Positions 26,169 to 36,678 of a stretch of DNA of 64,000 nt are shown piece after piece. Every line of letters starts with the position of its first letter. Position 1 is the first letter of the stretch. Origin of the DNA: Aurantibacter crassamenti (lineage in GTDB: Bacteria > Bacteroidota > Bacteroidia > Flavobacteriales > Flavobacteriaceae); assembly GCF_016811105.1 (NCBI RefSeq), contig NZ_JAFBGM010000001.1, positions 1,740,126 to 1,804,125 of the forward strand, in the 5' to 3' direction. The position numbers were made by a program, and so were the translations under genes. The notes under the pieces are model-generated. The model was not told where the DNA came from and did no database searches. It was given only the letters and a program-made list of their open reading frames with translations.

Positions 26169-26768
26169 TTATTTGAAATCAAAATCTACATCCGGAGCGT
26201 CTTCCGAGCCAGCCTCAGCTTTAAAATAAGCGAGTTCATCAAAATTTAAAAAACCTGCTAAAATTGAATTCGGGAATTTTTTGATTAGTAAGTTATACGG
26301 TTCTACGGTAGCATTGAAGCGATCACGAGCAACATTAATTCTGTTTTCGGTGCCTTCTAATTGTGATTGTAGTTCTAGAAAATTTTGGTTAGATTTTAAA
26401 TCTGGGTAGCGCTCAACCGTAACCAATAATTTGCTAAGTGCACCGCTTAAACCACTCTGCGCTTGATTAAATTGTGCTAATTGTTCTGGGGTTATATTAG
26501 TTGGGTCAATTGATACCGATGTGGCCTTCGCTCTTGCTTCAATAACATCGGTTAAAGTGCCACGTTCAAAATCTGCCGCTCCTTGTACTGTTTTAACCAA
26601 ATTACCAATAAGATCGTTTCTTCGCTGATATGAACTTTCTACATTTGCCCATGTTTTTGTTGATGTTTCTTTAAGTCCAATGGCGCTGTTGTTAAAGTTT
26701 ACGCCCCATTGAAATAGTCCAAAAGCTATGACGCCAATAATTATAATTGCAATTAATCCTTTTTTCAT
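26169..26768 (-). CDS. LemA family protein
   Basis: A 199-residue protein with an N-terminal membrane anchor (LIAIIIIGVIAFGLFQWGVN, residues 5-24). A long three-helix LemA bundle follows (WANVESSYQRRNDLIGNLVK, NRINVARDRFNATVEPYN, FPNSILAGFLNF), matching the family ending. Function is unknown. LemA genes are commonly next to TPM-domain genes, as here. Confidence 0.92.
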   Translation of the reverse strand: MKKGLIAIIIIGVIAFGLFQWGVNFNNSAIGLKETSTKTWANVESSYQRRNDLIGNLVKTVQGAADFERGTLTDVIEARAKATSVSIDPTNITPEQLAQFNQAQSGLSGALSKLLVTVERYPDLKSNQNFLELQSQLEGTENRINVARDRFNATVEPYNLLIKKFPNSILAGFLNFDELAYFKAEAGSEDAPDVDFDFK

Positions 26769-26877
26769 GATAGTGTTTATTTAAGAATATGATTATATAG
26801 TTAATGATAGTTAGTCCGCAGTAGGGTGTTGTTTGTTACAACAACGAGGTAAAAAAAGAATTTGTAATTAGAAAAAA

Positions 26878-27207
26878 TTACAATTGTTCTTTTATTTTGA
26901 TAAGTTCAGCTTTTACTTTTTCAAGCTTATCAATAATGTCAAAATTATTTAATGACTTCTGACGATTCTCTTTTAGGTGGGTTTTCGCACCCTCTAATGT
27001 AAACCCTCTTTCCTTAACCAAATGGTAAATTAGTTTAAGGTTTTTAATGTCTTCAGGTGTGAATTTGCGGTTGCCCTTAGCGTTTTTCTTTGGCTTTAAG
27101 GCATCGAATTCTTTTTCCCAGAAACGAATTAATGAGGTGTTGACATCAAAAGCCTTTGCTACTTCGCCAATTCCGTAATATCTTTTTTCTGGTAAATCTA
27201 TTTGCAT
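26878..27207 (-). CDS. MerR-family transcriptional regulator
   Basis: A 109-residue protein with a MerR DNA-binding domain (YYGIGEVAKAFDVNTSLIRF, residues 10-29; KPKKNAKGNRKFTPEDIKNL) and a short C-terminal coiled-coil tail in place of an effector domain. The ATG overlaps the M23 peptidase stop by 1 nt (TAATG). The pairing with an M23 peptidase recurs in Bacteroidota, suggesting a cell-envelope role, but targets are unknown. Confidence 0.88.
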   Translation of the reverse strand: MQIDLPEKRYYGIGEVAKAFDVNTSLIRFWEKEFDALKPKKNAKGNRKFTPEDIKNLKLIYHLVKERGFTLEGAKTHLKENRQKSLNNFDIIDKLEKVKAELIKIKEQL

Positions 27208-28184
27208 TAGTCGAGCGATTGATTTTCTTGGTTAGCAAACTTCAACATGTTTTCAAATTCTTGAGCTGATAAACTGCCGTAGTAGAAATTAATTGGGTTA
27301 AGGCGGTCTTTATCTTTCCATACCTCATAATGCAGGTGGGGTGCTTCTGAGCGCCCTGTGTTACCTACAAAACCTATGAGATCGCCACGTTTAACCTTTT
27401 GACCTTTTTTAACGTTGTATTTACTCAAATGGCCATAGAGTGTAAGGTAACCATAACCATGATCAATACGAATGTGATTGCCATAACCTGAAGAGCCATT
27501 ATCTGCACGGGTAACTTTGCCATCACCAGTAGCGTATACAGGAGTGCCTCTTGGTGCTGAGAAGTCCATTCCACGGTGCATTTTACGTGCCTTTGTAAAT
27601 GGGTCAGAGCGCCATCCATAACCAGATGCCATCCGCTTTAAGTCTTCATTGTTTATTGGTTGTATGGCGGGTATGGCCATTAGCAATTTCTCTTTCTCTT
27701 CAGCAAGTTTTGTAATTTCATCTAAAGATTTTGATTGAATTGCAATTTGTTTTTTAATAATGTCTAATCTACGTGTTGTAGAAATAATCATTTCAGAATT
27801 ATTAAATCCTTCTAAAGATCGATATCTATTAATACCTCCAAAACCAGCATGTCTTTGTTCTTCCGGAATCGGATTTGCTTCAAAATAAAGTCTGTAAATA
27901 TTGTTGTCACGATCTTCAACATTGGCTAGTACCTCTTCAATTTGCTCCATTTTTTTATCGAGCAATTCAAATTGTAATTCGTAGTTTTTAACCTCACGCC
28001 GTAACGAAAGTTCACGGGGAGTATTAATCAAATTGGTATTCATCAGTAAGATGACTGAAAGAATTCCGAAGAAAAGAGAGCCAAGAAAAAAGAAAGCAAT
28101 ATTGCGATACCGTTTTGATTTTTGAGCTTCTATCTTACGGTATGATAGTGTATCGGGATCGTAATAATACTTTACCTTAGACAT
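27207..28184 (-). CDS. M23-family peptidase, membrane-anchored (cell-wall endopeptidase or amidase activator)
   Basis: A 325-residue protein with an N-terminal transmembrane helix at about 27-48, a coiled coil at about 65-105, and an M23 (LytM) domain from about 190. The zinc-site motifs are intact: His and Asp in [12 protein letters not shown] and the HLHYEV motif. It is predicted to act in the periplasm on peptidoglycan. It starts the two-gene unit with merR. Confidence 0.92.
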   Translation of the reverse strand: MSKVKYYYDPDTLSYRKIEAQKSKRYRNIAFFFLGSLFFGILSVILLMNTNLINTPRELSLRREVKNYELQFELLDKKMEQIEEVLANVEDRDNNIYRLYFEANPIPEEQRHAGFGGINRYRSLEGFNNSEMIISTTRRLDIIKKQIAIQSKSLDEITKLAEEKEKLLMAIPAIQPINNEDLKRMASGYGWRSDPFTKARKMHRGMDFSAPRGTPVYATGDGKVTRADNGSSGYGNHIRIDHGYGYLTLYGHLSKYNVKKGQKVKRGDLIGFVGNTGRSEAPHLHYEVWKDKDRLNPINFYYGSLSAQEFENMLKFANQENQSLD

Positions 28185-28232
28185 AAATGGATTTTATCCT
28201 ATTTTTGCGCAACTGTTTTTTTACAGAACAAA

Positions 28233-28240
28233 CAAATATA
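28233..28240 (-). promoter_or_regulatory. Promoter -7 element for the M23-MerR unit
   Basis: On the minus strand TATATTTG is a perfect -7 box 49 bp upstream of the peptidase ATG. A TTG lies 15 nt upstream of it, shorter than the usual spacing. Confidence 0.4.
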
Positions 28241-28290
28241 AAAATTGTTTTGTACAAATTGTTAAAATTTGCAAAACGTTAGCAATTTCT

Positions 28291-30906
28291 ATGACTTCCA
28301 AAGATATACGTGCAGAATTTATAAAATTTTTCAAAAGCAAAGAACATAAGATAGTTGCTTCAGCCCCAATGGTTATTAAAGATGATCCAACTTTAATGTT
28401 CACCAATGCGGGAATGAATCAATTTAAAGAATTTTTTCTCGGAAATACAGTTTCGATGAATAGTCGAATTGCTGATACCCAAAAATGCTTACGTGTAAGT
28501 GGTAAACACAATGATTTAGAAGAGGTTGGTAAAGATACTTATCACCACACCATGTTCGAAATGTTGGGCAATTGGAGTTTTGGTGATTATTTTAAGGAAG
28601 AAGCAATTAAATGGGCTTGGGAATTCTTAACTGATGTTTGCAAAATAGATGAAAAAAGTCTGTATGTATCAATATTTGAAGGAAGTACAGATGCTGATAA
28701 GCTAGCAAAGGATGACGAAGCTTTTGAGCTTTGGAAATCAATTGTACCCGAAGACCGAATCATTTTAGGAAATAAAAAGGATAATTTCTGGGAAATGGGT
28801 GATCAAGGGCCATGTGGACCTTGTTCTGAAATTCATGTTGATATACGATCAGCTGAAGAAAAAGAGAAGGTATCTGGTGCCTCTTTAGTTAATCAAGATC
28901 ATCCATTGGTCGTTGAGATCTGGAATCTAGTCTTCATGCAATACAATCGTAAAGCCGATGGTAGTTTAGAAAATTTACCTGCAAAACATGTTGATACCGG
29001 TATGGGTTTTGAACGTTTGTGCATGGTGATGCAAAACGTACAGTCTAATTATGATACTGATGTTTTTAAGCCAATTATACGTGAAATTGAAACCATTACA
29101 AATTCTAAATATGGTAACACAGAAGAGAATGATATAGCCATTCGTGTTATTGCCGATCATATTAGAGCCGTTGCATTTTCGATTGCCGACGGTCAATTAC
29201 CAAGCAATACGGGTGCAGGCTATGTTATAAGAAGAATTTTACGACGTGCAATTCGCTATGGCTTTACTTTTTTAAACACCAAAGAACCTTTTATATATCG
29301 TTTGACCAAAGTGTTGGTTGATCAAATGGGTGAAAACTTCACCGAATTAAAAGTGCAACAACAATTAATCGAAAATGTAATTAAAGAAGAAGAACATTCA
29401 TTTTTAAATACTTTAGATCAAGGGTTGGTTTTGCTGAATTCTGTTATTTCACAGGCTAAAGAAAAGCAAATTGATGGTAGAAAAGCTTTTGAATTATATG
29501 ATACGTACGGTTTTCCTATAGATTTGACGGCTCTTATTTTAGGGGAAAAAGGATTCTCTTTGGATGAAAAAGGCTTTGAAGTAGCTATGCAAGAGCAAAA
29601 AAATCGCTCTAGAAGTGCTTCGGAGATTTCAAAAGAAGATTGGACAGTTTTGTCGGATGATGTAGAACAAGAGTTTGTTGGTTATGATGTTTTGAACGCA
29701 AAGGTTAAACTGGTTAAATACAGAAAAGTAACCTCTAAAAAGGAGGGTGAACAGTATCAACTCGTTTTTAATCTTACTCCATTTTATGCTGAAGGTGGCG
29801 GTCAAGTTGGTGACAAAGGCTATCTAGAAGTGCCAAATGGTGATGTAGTTTATATAGTTGATACCAAAAAAGAGAATAATGAAATTATTCATTTTGTAAA
29901 GAATTTACCGAAGCATTTGAGTGAAACATTCAATGCGGTAGTTGACAAAAAACAACGACAACGTACAGAAGCGAATCATACAGCTACACATTTATTACAT
30001 CAAGCACTTCGTGAAATATTAGGTACACACGTTGAGCAGAAAGGTTCTGCAGTTCATTCAAAATATTTACGATTTGATTTTTCACATTTTTCAAAATTAA
30101 CTGTTGAAGAATTACGAGACGTTGAGAATTTTGTGAACTCTCGAATTGACGGACAATTAGCTTTCGAGGAGAAACGAAATGTTCCTGTAGATGAAGCTAT
30201 GGCAGCTGGTGCCATGGCATTGTTTGGTGAAAAATATGGTGATACTGTAAGAACGGTACGGTTCGGGCAATCGATAGAACTATGCGGTGGTACTCATGTG
30301 AAAAACACAGGAGATATATGGCATTTTAAAATTAAATCTGAAGGAGCTGTTGCGGCAGGAATAAGAAGAATAGAAGCGATAACTTTTGATGCGGTTAAAG
30401 ACTTTTATTTTGAAAACAACAGAACGCTCTTTGATATTAAAGATTTACTGAGTAATTCACAGGATCCAGTAAAAGCAGTTCAGGCTTTACAAGATGAAAA
30501 CGCGAAACTTAAAAAAGAAGTGGAGCAGTTTTTAAAAGATAAAGCAAAAAACTTAAAAGGAGAATTAGCCAATGAACTTGAGGCGATAAATGGCGTTCAA
30601 TTTTTGGCTAAGAAAATTGATTTAGATGCTGGTAGTATCAAAGATTTGTGTTTTGAAATGGGGCAAAATAAAGATAATTTATTCCTTTTATTCGGAACAG
30701 AGCAAAATGGAAAAGCACTTCTGTCTTGCTATATTTCTAAAGAGCTGGTCTCATCAAAAGATTTGAACGCTGGCACAATTGTTAGAGAACTTGGTAAGTT
30801 TATTCAAGGTGGGGGCGGTGGTCAACCATTCTTTGCAACTGCGGGTGGTAAAAACCCTGCCGGACTTGATGAAGCTCTAGCTAATGCTAAGCAGTATTTG
30901 GGTTAG
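28291..30906 (+). CDS. alaS: Alanyl-tRNA synthetase
   Basis: An 871-residue class II synthetase of normal length. Motif 1-type [14 protein letters not shown], the catalytic region [16 protein letters not shown] and [12 protein letters not shown] are present. The editing domain has the zinc ligands HTATH and CGGTH ([14 protein letters not shown]). The C-Ala tail contains [19 protein letters not shown]. It charges tRNA-Ala. It is divergent from the M23 peptidase gene across a 106-bp gap. Confidence 0.98.
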   Translation: MTSKDIRAEFIKFFKSKEHKIVASAPMVIKDDPTLMFTNAGMNQFKEFFLGNTVSMNSRIADTQKCLRVSGKHNDLEEVGKDTYHHTMFEMLGNWSFGDYFKEEAIKWAWEFLTDVCKIDEKSLYVSIFEGSTDADKLAKDDEAFELWKSIVPEDRIILGNKKDNFWEMGDQGPCGPCSEIHVDIRSAEEKEKVSGASLVNQDHPLVVEIWNLVFMQYNRKADGSLENLPAKHVDTGMGFERLCMVMQNVQSNYDTDVFKPIIREIETITNSKYGNTEENDIAIRVIADHIRAVAFSIADGQLPSNTGAGYVIRRILRRAIRYGFTFLNTKEPFIYRLTKVLVDQMGENFTELKVQQQLIENVIKEEEHSFLNTLDQGLVLLNSVISQAKEKQIDGRKAFELYDTYGFPIDLTALILGEKGFSLDEKGFEVAMQEQKNRSRSASEISKEDWTVLSDDVEQEFVGYDVLNAKVKLVKYRKVTSKKEGEQYQLVFNLTPFYAEGGGQVGDKGYLEVPNGDVVYIVDTKKENNEIIHFVKNLPKHLSETFNAVVDKKQRQRTEANHTATHLLHQALREILGTHVEQKGSAVHSKYLRFDFSHFSKLTVEELRDVENFVNSRIDGQLAFEEKRNVPVDEAMAAGAMALFGEKYGDTVRTVRFGQSIELCGGTHVKNTGDIWHFKIKSEGAVAAGIRRIEAITFDAVKDFYFENNRTLFDIKDLLSNSQDPVKAVQALQDENAKLKKEVEQFLKDKAKNLKGELANELEAINGVQFLAKKIDLDAGSIKDLCFEMGQNKDNLFLLFGTEQNGKALLSCYISKELVSSKDLNAGTIVRELGKFIQGGGGGQPFFATAGGKNPAGLDEALANAKQYLG

Positions 30907-31013
30907 TGTTTGTTGGAAAATTAAAGAAGTGAATCATACTAATAATTTCAAATTGGTACAGGCAATTAGTGATGAATCTATAATCAAAATCTAATTTTTT
31001 TACTGCAAAACAC

Positions 31014-33314
31014 TTATTTATAGTCGTTTAAAATTTGTTGGTATACTTTTTTTGCATGAGCATAGTCTTTCTGAGCAAGAATTCTTTCTTTGTCATTCAT
31101 TAAATCCTTTTTGGAATCCCAACAAACATCGACCGCCTTTAAACACCATTCAGCACTTTTCTTATTTGCGCGTATAGGTTTGTTGTTCACCATCACAAAA
31201 ATAGGATTGGTATGAGCAGAATTAGGTATTCTAATCGCTACCCAACTACTTTGCATAATAGCAGTATTAAAACTGATATTGGTTAAATCACCGTCAGCAG
31301 TAATTATTTTTTTATCGACCACTTCTCCGTTTACAATCAATTCTACCGGTATTGTTCGGCTATTTCCTATGCGACTGCGTTCAAGGTTCCAATAAGGTCG
31401 TAGCAACCAATATTCACCACGGGTATCTAGAGGTTTTACTTTCAAATTCTTTTCTTTATCTAATAATGCAGATACTTGAACGGTTGCCGTAATTTTTGAC
31501 GGACTTTTTAATTTTAGTTCGCTCCCATTTTCACCAAGAACTACGTCGTTAACCTTAAAATCAAACAAGTGACTATTACCTTCGGAGCAATAACTTTTCC
31601 CTTGCTTTAATCCTTCCACCCATGAATCAAAATTGAGTTCGCCTTCAAGTTTAACGTAACTTCTGCCATGTGCCACCTTGGTATCACTCATGCAAGGAAA
31701 ATCTGTTTCTCCACTTATCCTCGTTCTAAAATTATTATTAAGCATATGATACCAAATGTTCAATTCCCAAGAAGGTGGTGTGTCCATAGTTGAAATAAAA
31801 TCAACTAAACCATGTGTTGCAGCCACAATATATTCATTGGCCCCAATACCATCAAACTTAGGCATCTCGTAGTTAGGTACTTTGTTGGTTACAACTTCGA
31901 GGCCCAAGCCAGTATGGGCATAACCGGTAACAGCTCCTTGTTTTTTAGCCCATCTTAGAACTGGTAAAGTGTAAGTAGGCCAATCTTCGATAACTTTTGT
32001 CCCTGGATAAAATTGATCTTTTAAGCGAAGCAATACCACATGGCCTGCATGTCCTGATGGAAATCCAGATATTTCCATGTCATACCGTAATATGTTTTCT
32101 TCTGTTGAAAGTTGATGTTCTTTACCTTCAAAGAACTGCCTTTGATGATAATAGCCAGGCCCCCATGTAAGTACACTTCCTATATTTACACCTTCACCTA
32201 ATAAATGTTTAAACATGTGTTTTGGGTCAACCCCATCAGTGGGTGAAGAGTAATGAGAACAGCCTGCTGCATGAATGTGATGATCTCCGGAATACCATTT
32301 TTTATTTGCAGGTGCAATCCAACGTTCAAGATTTAGTTTAAAAAATTGTTCAGGTTTTTCGTTCACATTAAAATCTTCTGTCTTATAAATATACTCTGGA
32401 CCTCGACCATAGGTAATAGTGTATTTTCCTTTTGGAAGATTAATGCTCTCTAAATGATTGCGATATACTTGAGGCTGAAAATAAAAATCGGGAGCTAAAC
32501 GCTTCGTTTGACTTGGGTATATATGTCCTTGTTTGTCTTTAATAATTAATGATGCCGTGGTAGGTTTTTGATTTTCATCTAGAATTTCAAAGACTATTTT
32601 TTGAGTTGGTAAGCATTGGAATAAAATATCAATCTCGCTCCTAAATCCTATGTCTTGAGTTCCTCGCCCACAAGAGAATGTAATTTTTGCAGCCCTTTTG
32701 CCTTGATCTTTACTGTACAGTTGAACGATAAAATATTCAACTTCTAAACCTGATAGCGTTTCTTTCATCGGATTTTTGGTAAACAAACTAAGGTCTAGCC
32801 ATCTATCTTTTATTTTAACTTCGGTTATTTTTTCATTTGCGCCACTGGTATTATCAACCTTATAAACTGGTTTGGCCTGTTCGCTAGTAACAGTGAGAGG
32901 GGCGGTAATTCCTGCTTGATTTTCCACTTGAACCAAGAAGGTTTTCCAGCCACCTTGTGACAATTGTGGTTTTGCCATCCCTTGATTGACCTTTACTCGA
33001 CTCTCTGGGTTTATGTGAACATTAAAAAGTGTATATTTTTGTAAAATTGCCTGTATTTCATTCACTTTATCGTTTAGTGTAAGAAATTCTTTTATTTTGA
33101 TTTTGTCAGCCATAGAAATAGGGGTTCCTATAAAATCTAACGCTTCAATCAAATTTGATACATACAAATAGTAGGGTTGTTGTTCTGGCGCCTTCAATTC
33201 ATCCGTTCGTTCAGAAGCAGTTGTATTTTCATGTGCCATGCTAATTTGTTCCTTACATTGTATCATAGTAAGAACAAGAGTTAATCCTAGAAACAAATAC
33301 TTAGCTTTTTTCAT
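31014..33314 (-). CDS. CehA/McbA-family metallohydrolase (PHP fold), predicted lipoprotein
   Basis: A 766-residue exported protein. The signal ends in MIQC (Cys20), a plausible though atypical lipobox. Residues about 130-330 form beta-rich domains. The PHP-like hydrolase part begins with KWYSGDHHIHAAGCSHYS (residues about 338-355) and contains further His/Asp/Glu candidates (GYAHTGLGLE, SGETDFPCMSD). A C-terminal beta domain follows (PVELIVNGEVVDKK). Named family members hydrolyse carbaryl or phosphonate-type compounds, but most act on unknown esters. It stands alone on its strand. The substrate is unknown. Confidence 0.8.
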   Translation of the reverse strand: MKKAKYLFLGLTLVLTMIQCKEQISMAHENTTASERTDELKAPEQQPYYLYVSNLIEALDFIGTPISMADKIKIKEFLTLNDKVNEIQAILQKYTLFNVHINPESRVKVNQGMAKPQLSQGGWKTFLVQVENQAGITAPLTVTSEQAKPVYKVDNTSGANEKITEVKIKDRWLDLSLFTKNPMKETLSGLEVEYFIVQLYSKDQGKRAAKITFSCGRGTQDIGFRSEIDILFQCLPTQKIVFEILDENQKPTTASLIIKDKQGHIYPSQTKRLAPDFYFQPQVYRNHLESINLPKGKYTITYGRGPEYIYKTEDFNVNEKPEQFFKLNLERWIAPANKKWYSGDHHIHAAGCSHYSSPTDGVDPKHMFKHLLGEGVNIGSVLTWGPGYYHQRQFFEGKEHQLSTEENILRYDMEISGFPSGHAGHVVLLRLKDQFYPGTKVIEDWPTYTLPVLRWAKKQGAVTGYAHTGLGLEVVTNKVPNYEMPKFDGIGANEYIVAATHGLVDFISTMDTPPSWELNIWYHMLNNNFRTRISGETDFPCMSDTKVAHGRSYVKLEGELNFDSWVEGLKQGKSYCSEGNSHLFDFKVNDVVLGENGSELKLKSPSKITATVQVSALLDKEKNLKVKPLDTRGEYWLLRPYWNLERSRIGNSRTIPVELIVNGEVVDKKIITADGDLTNISFNTAIMQSSWVAIRIPNSAHTNPIFVMVNNKPIRANKKSAEWCLKAVDVCWDSKKDLMNDKERILAQKDYAHAKKVYQQILNDYK

Positions 33315-33581
33315 TTAATAAGTTTGTTTAACTTTTTTTTCATTAGGACATGTCTAAAATACAGTTTAAGTTTAAAAAAATGGAATAGGTTTAATGTGAG
33401 TTGTAATTAATGAACTTAAAAAAGTTATTAAGTAAGGTGTTTGTAATTTTGACATCGTTTAATAGATGTGTTTTGTAACCTTGTTTTTTTAAAATTTAGA
33501 GTAAGCCAAAAAAAAAGTATTTAAATAAGACTAACGATTATAAAATAAGTCCTAGTACCCCTTTAATGAAAATATAACTTA

Positions 33582-34526
33582 ATGAAACTCCAAACCCAAA
33601 TACCGCTTCAAAAATCAGTAAACCAAATAGCGTATAAAAGCCATTTGTTAATTTTAGGTTCTTGTTTTTCAGAGCATATTGGTGCTAAGTTTGAGCATTT
33701 TAAATTTCAATCATTACAAAATCCGTTTGGTATTTTGTTTCATCCAAAGGCAATTGAAAATTTAATTGAACGGTCAGTTTCTAGTACTTTGTATTCTGAA
33801 AAAGAAGTTTTTTTTCAGAATGAAAGATGGCATTGTTTTGATGCACATTCGGTTTTAAGTGATACATCAAAAGATGCACTTTTGCTGAAATTAAATAAAG
33901 GCTTAGAAGCTTCAAAAAAACGAATTAAGGAAGCTTCACATATCATTATTACACTTGGAACAGCATGGGTGTATCGAAAAGTAGAAAATGAAAGAATTGT
34001 TTCAAATTGCCACAAAATTCCACAATCTGAATTCAAAAAAGAACTATTAAGTGTTTATGAAGTTATAAATTGTTTGAAAAATTGCATTCAACAAATTCGT
34101 AAAATCAATAAGAATGTTGCGATAGTTTTTACAGTTTCACCAGTTCGCCATTTAAAAGATGGTTTTGTGGAGAACCAAAAAAGTAAGGCGCATTTGATTG
34201 CTGCAATTCATGAAATAATTGAACAAGATAGTGCTTTGTATTTTCCTTCATATGAAATTATGATGGATGAATTACGTGATTATCGATTTTATGAAACTGA
34301 TATGGTTCATCCAAATCAATTGGCTGTTGATTACATATGGTTGAAGTTTAAAAAAGCCTGGATTTCTAACACTGCTTTTTCTAGTATGGAGAAAGTTGAG
34401 GAAGTTCAAAAAGGTTTGCAACATCGACCTTTTAATGAGCAATCTGAGCAGCATCAAAAATTCATTAAAACCCTCGAAAAGAAAATTACGTATCTTCAAC
34501 AAGAGTACCCGTTTATGAAGTTTTAA
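33582..34526 (+). CDS. GSCFA-domain protein (SGNH-hydrolase-like)
   Basis: A 314-residue cytoplasmic protein starting with LLILGSCFSEHIG (residues 22-34), the eponymous GSCF motif carrying the putative nucleophile serine or cysteine. HFKFQSLQNPFGILFHP, ITLGTAWVYR and MVHPNQLAVDYIW are further family markers; the last may supply the catalytic His. The family is mainly found in Bacteroidota and its substrate is unknown. A DUF4230 gene follows 60 bp downstream. Confidence 0.9.
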   Translation: MKLQTQIPLQKSVNQIAYKSHLLILGSCFSEHIGAKFEHFKFQSLQNPFGILFHPKAIENLIERSVSSTLYSEKEVFFQNERWHCFDAHSVLSDTSKDALLLKLNKGLEASKKRIKEASHIIITLGTAWVYRKVENERIVSNCHKIPQSEFKKELLSVYEVINCLKNCIQQIRKINKNVAIVFTVSPVRHLKDGFVENQKSKAHLIAAIHEIIEQDSALYFPSYEIMMDELRDYRFYETDMVHPNQLAVDYIWLKFKKAWISNTAFSSMEKVEEVQKGLQHRPFNEQSEQHQKFIKTLEKKITYLQQEYPFMKF

Positions 34527-34585
34527 CATTAAAATAATTTTCTGTTTTATACTTTCAAAACGAGAACTAAAATTGGTAAGTTATT

Positions 34586-35200
34586 ATGAAAAAAGTATTG
34601 CTTGGTGTTGTTGTAACTTTAATTTTCGTGTTGGTTTTTCGGTCATGTTCTGATGATAAAAAAGAACAAACCATACTTCAAGAAAATTCAATGTTGATTC
34701 AGCAGCAAATTGAAAATGTTTCTAAATTAATAGTCACTGAAGGGCACTTTGCTGAGGTGTATAATTATAAAGATTCACAATTACTTTTTGGTTCTTTAAT
34801 ATCGGCAAATAAGAAAGCGCTTGTAGTTGTTAATGCAGAGGTTACTATGGCATATGATTTGTCTAAAATCGATTTTGAAATTGATGAACCCAATAAAATT
34901 TTACGTATTAAAAGTTTACCAGAAGCCGAAGTGAAAATTAATCCAGATTTTGAATATTATGATGTTTCAGCCGATTATTTTAATCCGTTTGATGAACGAG
35001 ATTATAATCGTATTAAAAAAAATGTCAATAATTCATTGTTGAAGAAAATAGAAGCCTCTTCTTTAAAAACCAATGCTCAAAATCGACTAATGAGTGAGCT
35101 TCAAAAGTTTTATATTTTGACGAATTCTATGGAGTGGACATTAGAATATCAAGGTGAAGCCGTTGAACAGAATTTTTCAGGATTACCTTTTAAAGATTAA
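34586..35200 (+). CDS. DUF4230 domain protein
   Basis: A 204-residue protein with an N-terminal hydrophobic anchor (LLGVVVTLIFVLVF) followed by CSDDKKEQ; a lipoprotein is possible. The DUF4230 body includes KLIVTEGHFAEVYNYKD and AYDLSKIDFEIDEPNKILRI. Function unknown. Likely co-transcribed with the GSCFA gene. Confidence 0.87.
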   Translation: MKKVLLGVVVTLIFVLVFRSCSDDKKEQTILQENSMLIQQQIENVSKLIVTEGHFAEVYNYKDSQLLFGSLISANKKALVVVNAEVTMAYDLSKIDFEIDEPNKILRIKSLPEAEVKINPDFEYYDVSADYFNPFDERDYNRIKKNVNNSLLKKIEASSLKTNAQNRLMSELQKFYILTNSMEWTLEYQGEAVEQNFSGLPFKD

Positions 35201-35261
35201 ACGAAGAACATTTTATATATTTTTTTGCTTTTGCAATTAAAAAAAATGCAATGGCTTAGTG

Positions 35262-36539
35262 CTATTCAATGTGTTTTTTTGCCCATTTAATGTATTGTTC
35301 CCAGTCGTACTCTGTAACATCATGTTTACCAGTTCGAATATGATATGCTACTATATTTTGTATTGGTTGATTTACTTCTGGTATCTTACTTGTTGAAATT
35401 CCTTCTTTATCAAATAAAGCATAAACTGGCGAAGCAAAATGAGTAGAAAGAAATTCACCTTTGGGGTCTGCCCATCTATCTTCTTTTGCGCTTGCAATAT
35501 AAAGAGGTCTTGGTGCTATTAGAGCCAATAGTTCATGTTGGTCTACTGGTAAAGCAGATTCATTTTCTATATATTTATTAAAATTATCACTAAACCAATG
35601 CGGAAAAGCAGTATTGATTATCGCTATTGTTTCTCCATATTTTCTTTTTGATAGTGCCGCTCCACCACAGCCTGAATCATTGGCAATAACCCCAGCAAAT
35701 CTTTGGTCAGAAGCCCCTGCCCAAAGCGAAGTTTTACCTAATCGAGAATGACCAAACACTACTACTTTAGCGGCGTCAATAGCGCTGTCTGTTTCAAAAT
35801 AATCTAATGCTTTGCTAAGCGCAAAAGACCAAGCAGAAATACTGCCCCATTCATCTGGTTTTGGGTTAAGCTGTCCTTCTGAATAAAATAAACTATGTAA
35901 ACCATCTGAAAAATCATCTTTATCTGGGTCAACTTCTCCGTAGTAAATAGTAGCCAACCCAAAGCCACCATCTATAATTTTTTCAATAGCCCATCTATTT
36001 GTTCGTGTGCCTCGCGATGATTCTTGCGCTTTATGGTCAGTAATACCTAATTCTTTAGTGTTAGGTACCCAGGCACTGGTCATGATGATATTGGGGTCTG
36101 CATTCACGGTATGATTTCCTCGAAAATTAGGTCCCATGAAAATGGGGGCTGTGGTTTTGTTTTTAGGTAGGTATATTAATATAGTATAGCTAATTGATTG
36201 TTTGTTTTTTGTGAGGGTGACCTTTACTTGTTTGCGAATTGCTTTTCCATTGATAGCATTATTGCCCTGTTCAATAACTTCAAATGAAATGTCGTCAATT
36301 GCGCCAGGTACTTTTCCATAAACATTTTCTTCAAAAAAGGAATACAGTTCAGGTCTGCGCATATTGGTCCATTCTTGTGATGTTTTAATTTGTTTACCCT
36401 CAAATGTTTTTAATGGGTCAGGGAGATGAAATTGAGGTACTTTATTTTCGTCATAATTGTGTTCATATGCTGTTTGCGCAATTAGTGTTTGCGAAACAAA
36501 AAGAAGTAGAAGAGTATAAAGCGATAGTTTCATTCTCAT
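35262..36539 (-). CDS. CE15-type glucuronoyl esterase-like alpha/beta-hydrolase, secreted
   Basis: A 425-residue protein with signal peptide (about 1-21, ending LIAQ). The nucleophile elbow is GHSRLGKTSLWAG, the GxSRxGK motif of carbohydrate esterase family 15. DSGCGGAAL and the C-terminal His region TGKHDVTEYDWEQYI complete the CE15 pattern. Such enzymes cleave ester links between glucuronic acid in xylan and lignin alcohols, and marine forms may act on algal glucuronates. Substrate not determined. Separated from its upstream neighbour by a strong terminator. Confidence 0.85.
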   Translation of the reverse strand: MRMKLSLYTLLLLFVSQTLIAQTAYEHNYDENKVPQFHLPDPLKTFEGKQIKTSQEWTNMRRPELYSFFEENVYGKVPGAIDDISFEVIEQGNNAINGKAIRKQVKVTLTKNKQSISYTILIYLPKNKTTAPIFMGPNFRGNHTVNADPNIIMTSAWVPNTKELGITDHKAQESSRGTRTNRWAIEKIIDGGFGLATIYYGEVDPDKDDFSDGLHSLFYSEGQLNPKPDEWGSISAWSFALSKALDYFETDSAIDAAKVVVFGHSRLGKTSLWAGASDQRFAGVIANDSGCGGAALSKRKYGETIAIINTAFPHWFSDNFNKYIENESALPVDQHELLALIAPRPLYIASAKEDRWADPKGEFLSTHFASPVYALFDKEGISTSKIPEVNQPIQNIVAYHIRTGKHDVTEYDWEQYIKWAKKHIE

Positions 36540-36624
36540 ATTTTTAGTTGGGCAAAGCTGTAGTGTCCAATATTATGCAGACAGCCATTAAAATTATAAT
36601 TTATTTCTTAGCTAAAGTTACGAA

Positions 36625-36656
36625 AAAAGCCCACTATCAGATGATAGTGGGCTTTT
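36625..36656. terminator. Strong bidirectional hairpin terminator
   Basis: A perfect 14-bp stem AAAAGCCCACTATC / GATAGTGGGCTTTT with loop AGAT, located 22 bp past the DUF4136 gene stop. A and T tracts on both sides allow either polarity. Confidence 0.8.
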
Positions 36657-36678
36657 AAGGTTTTAAGTGTAAATAAAC

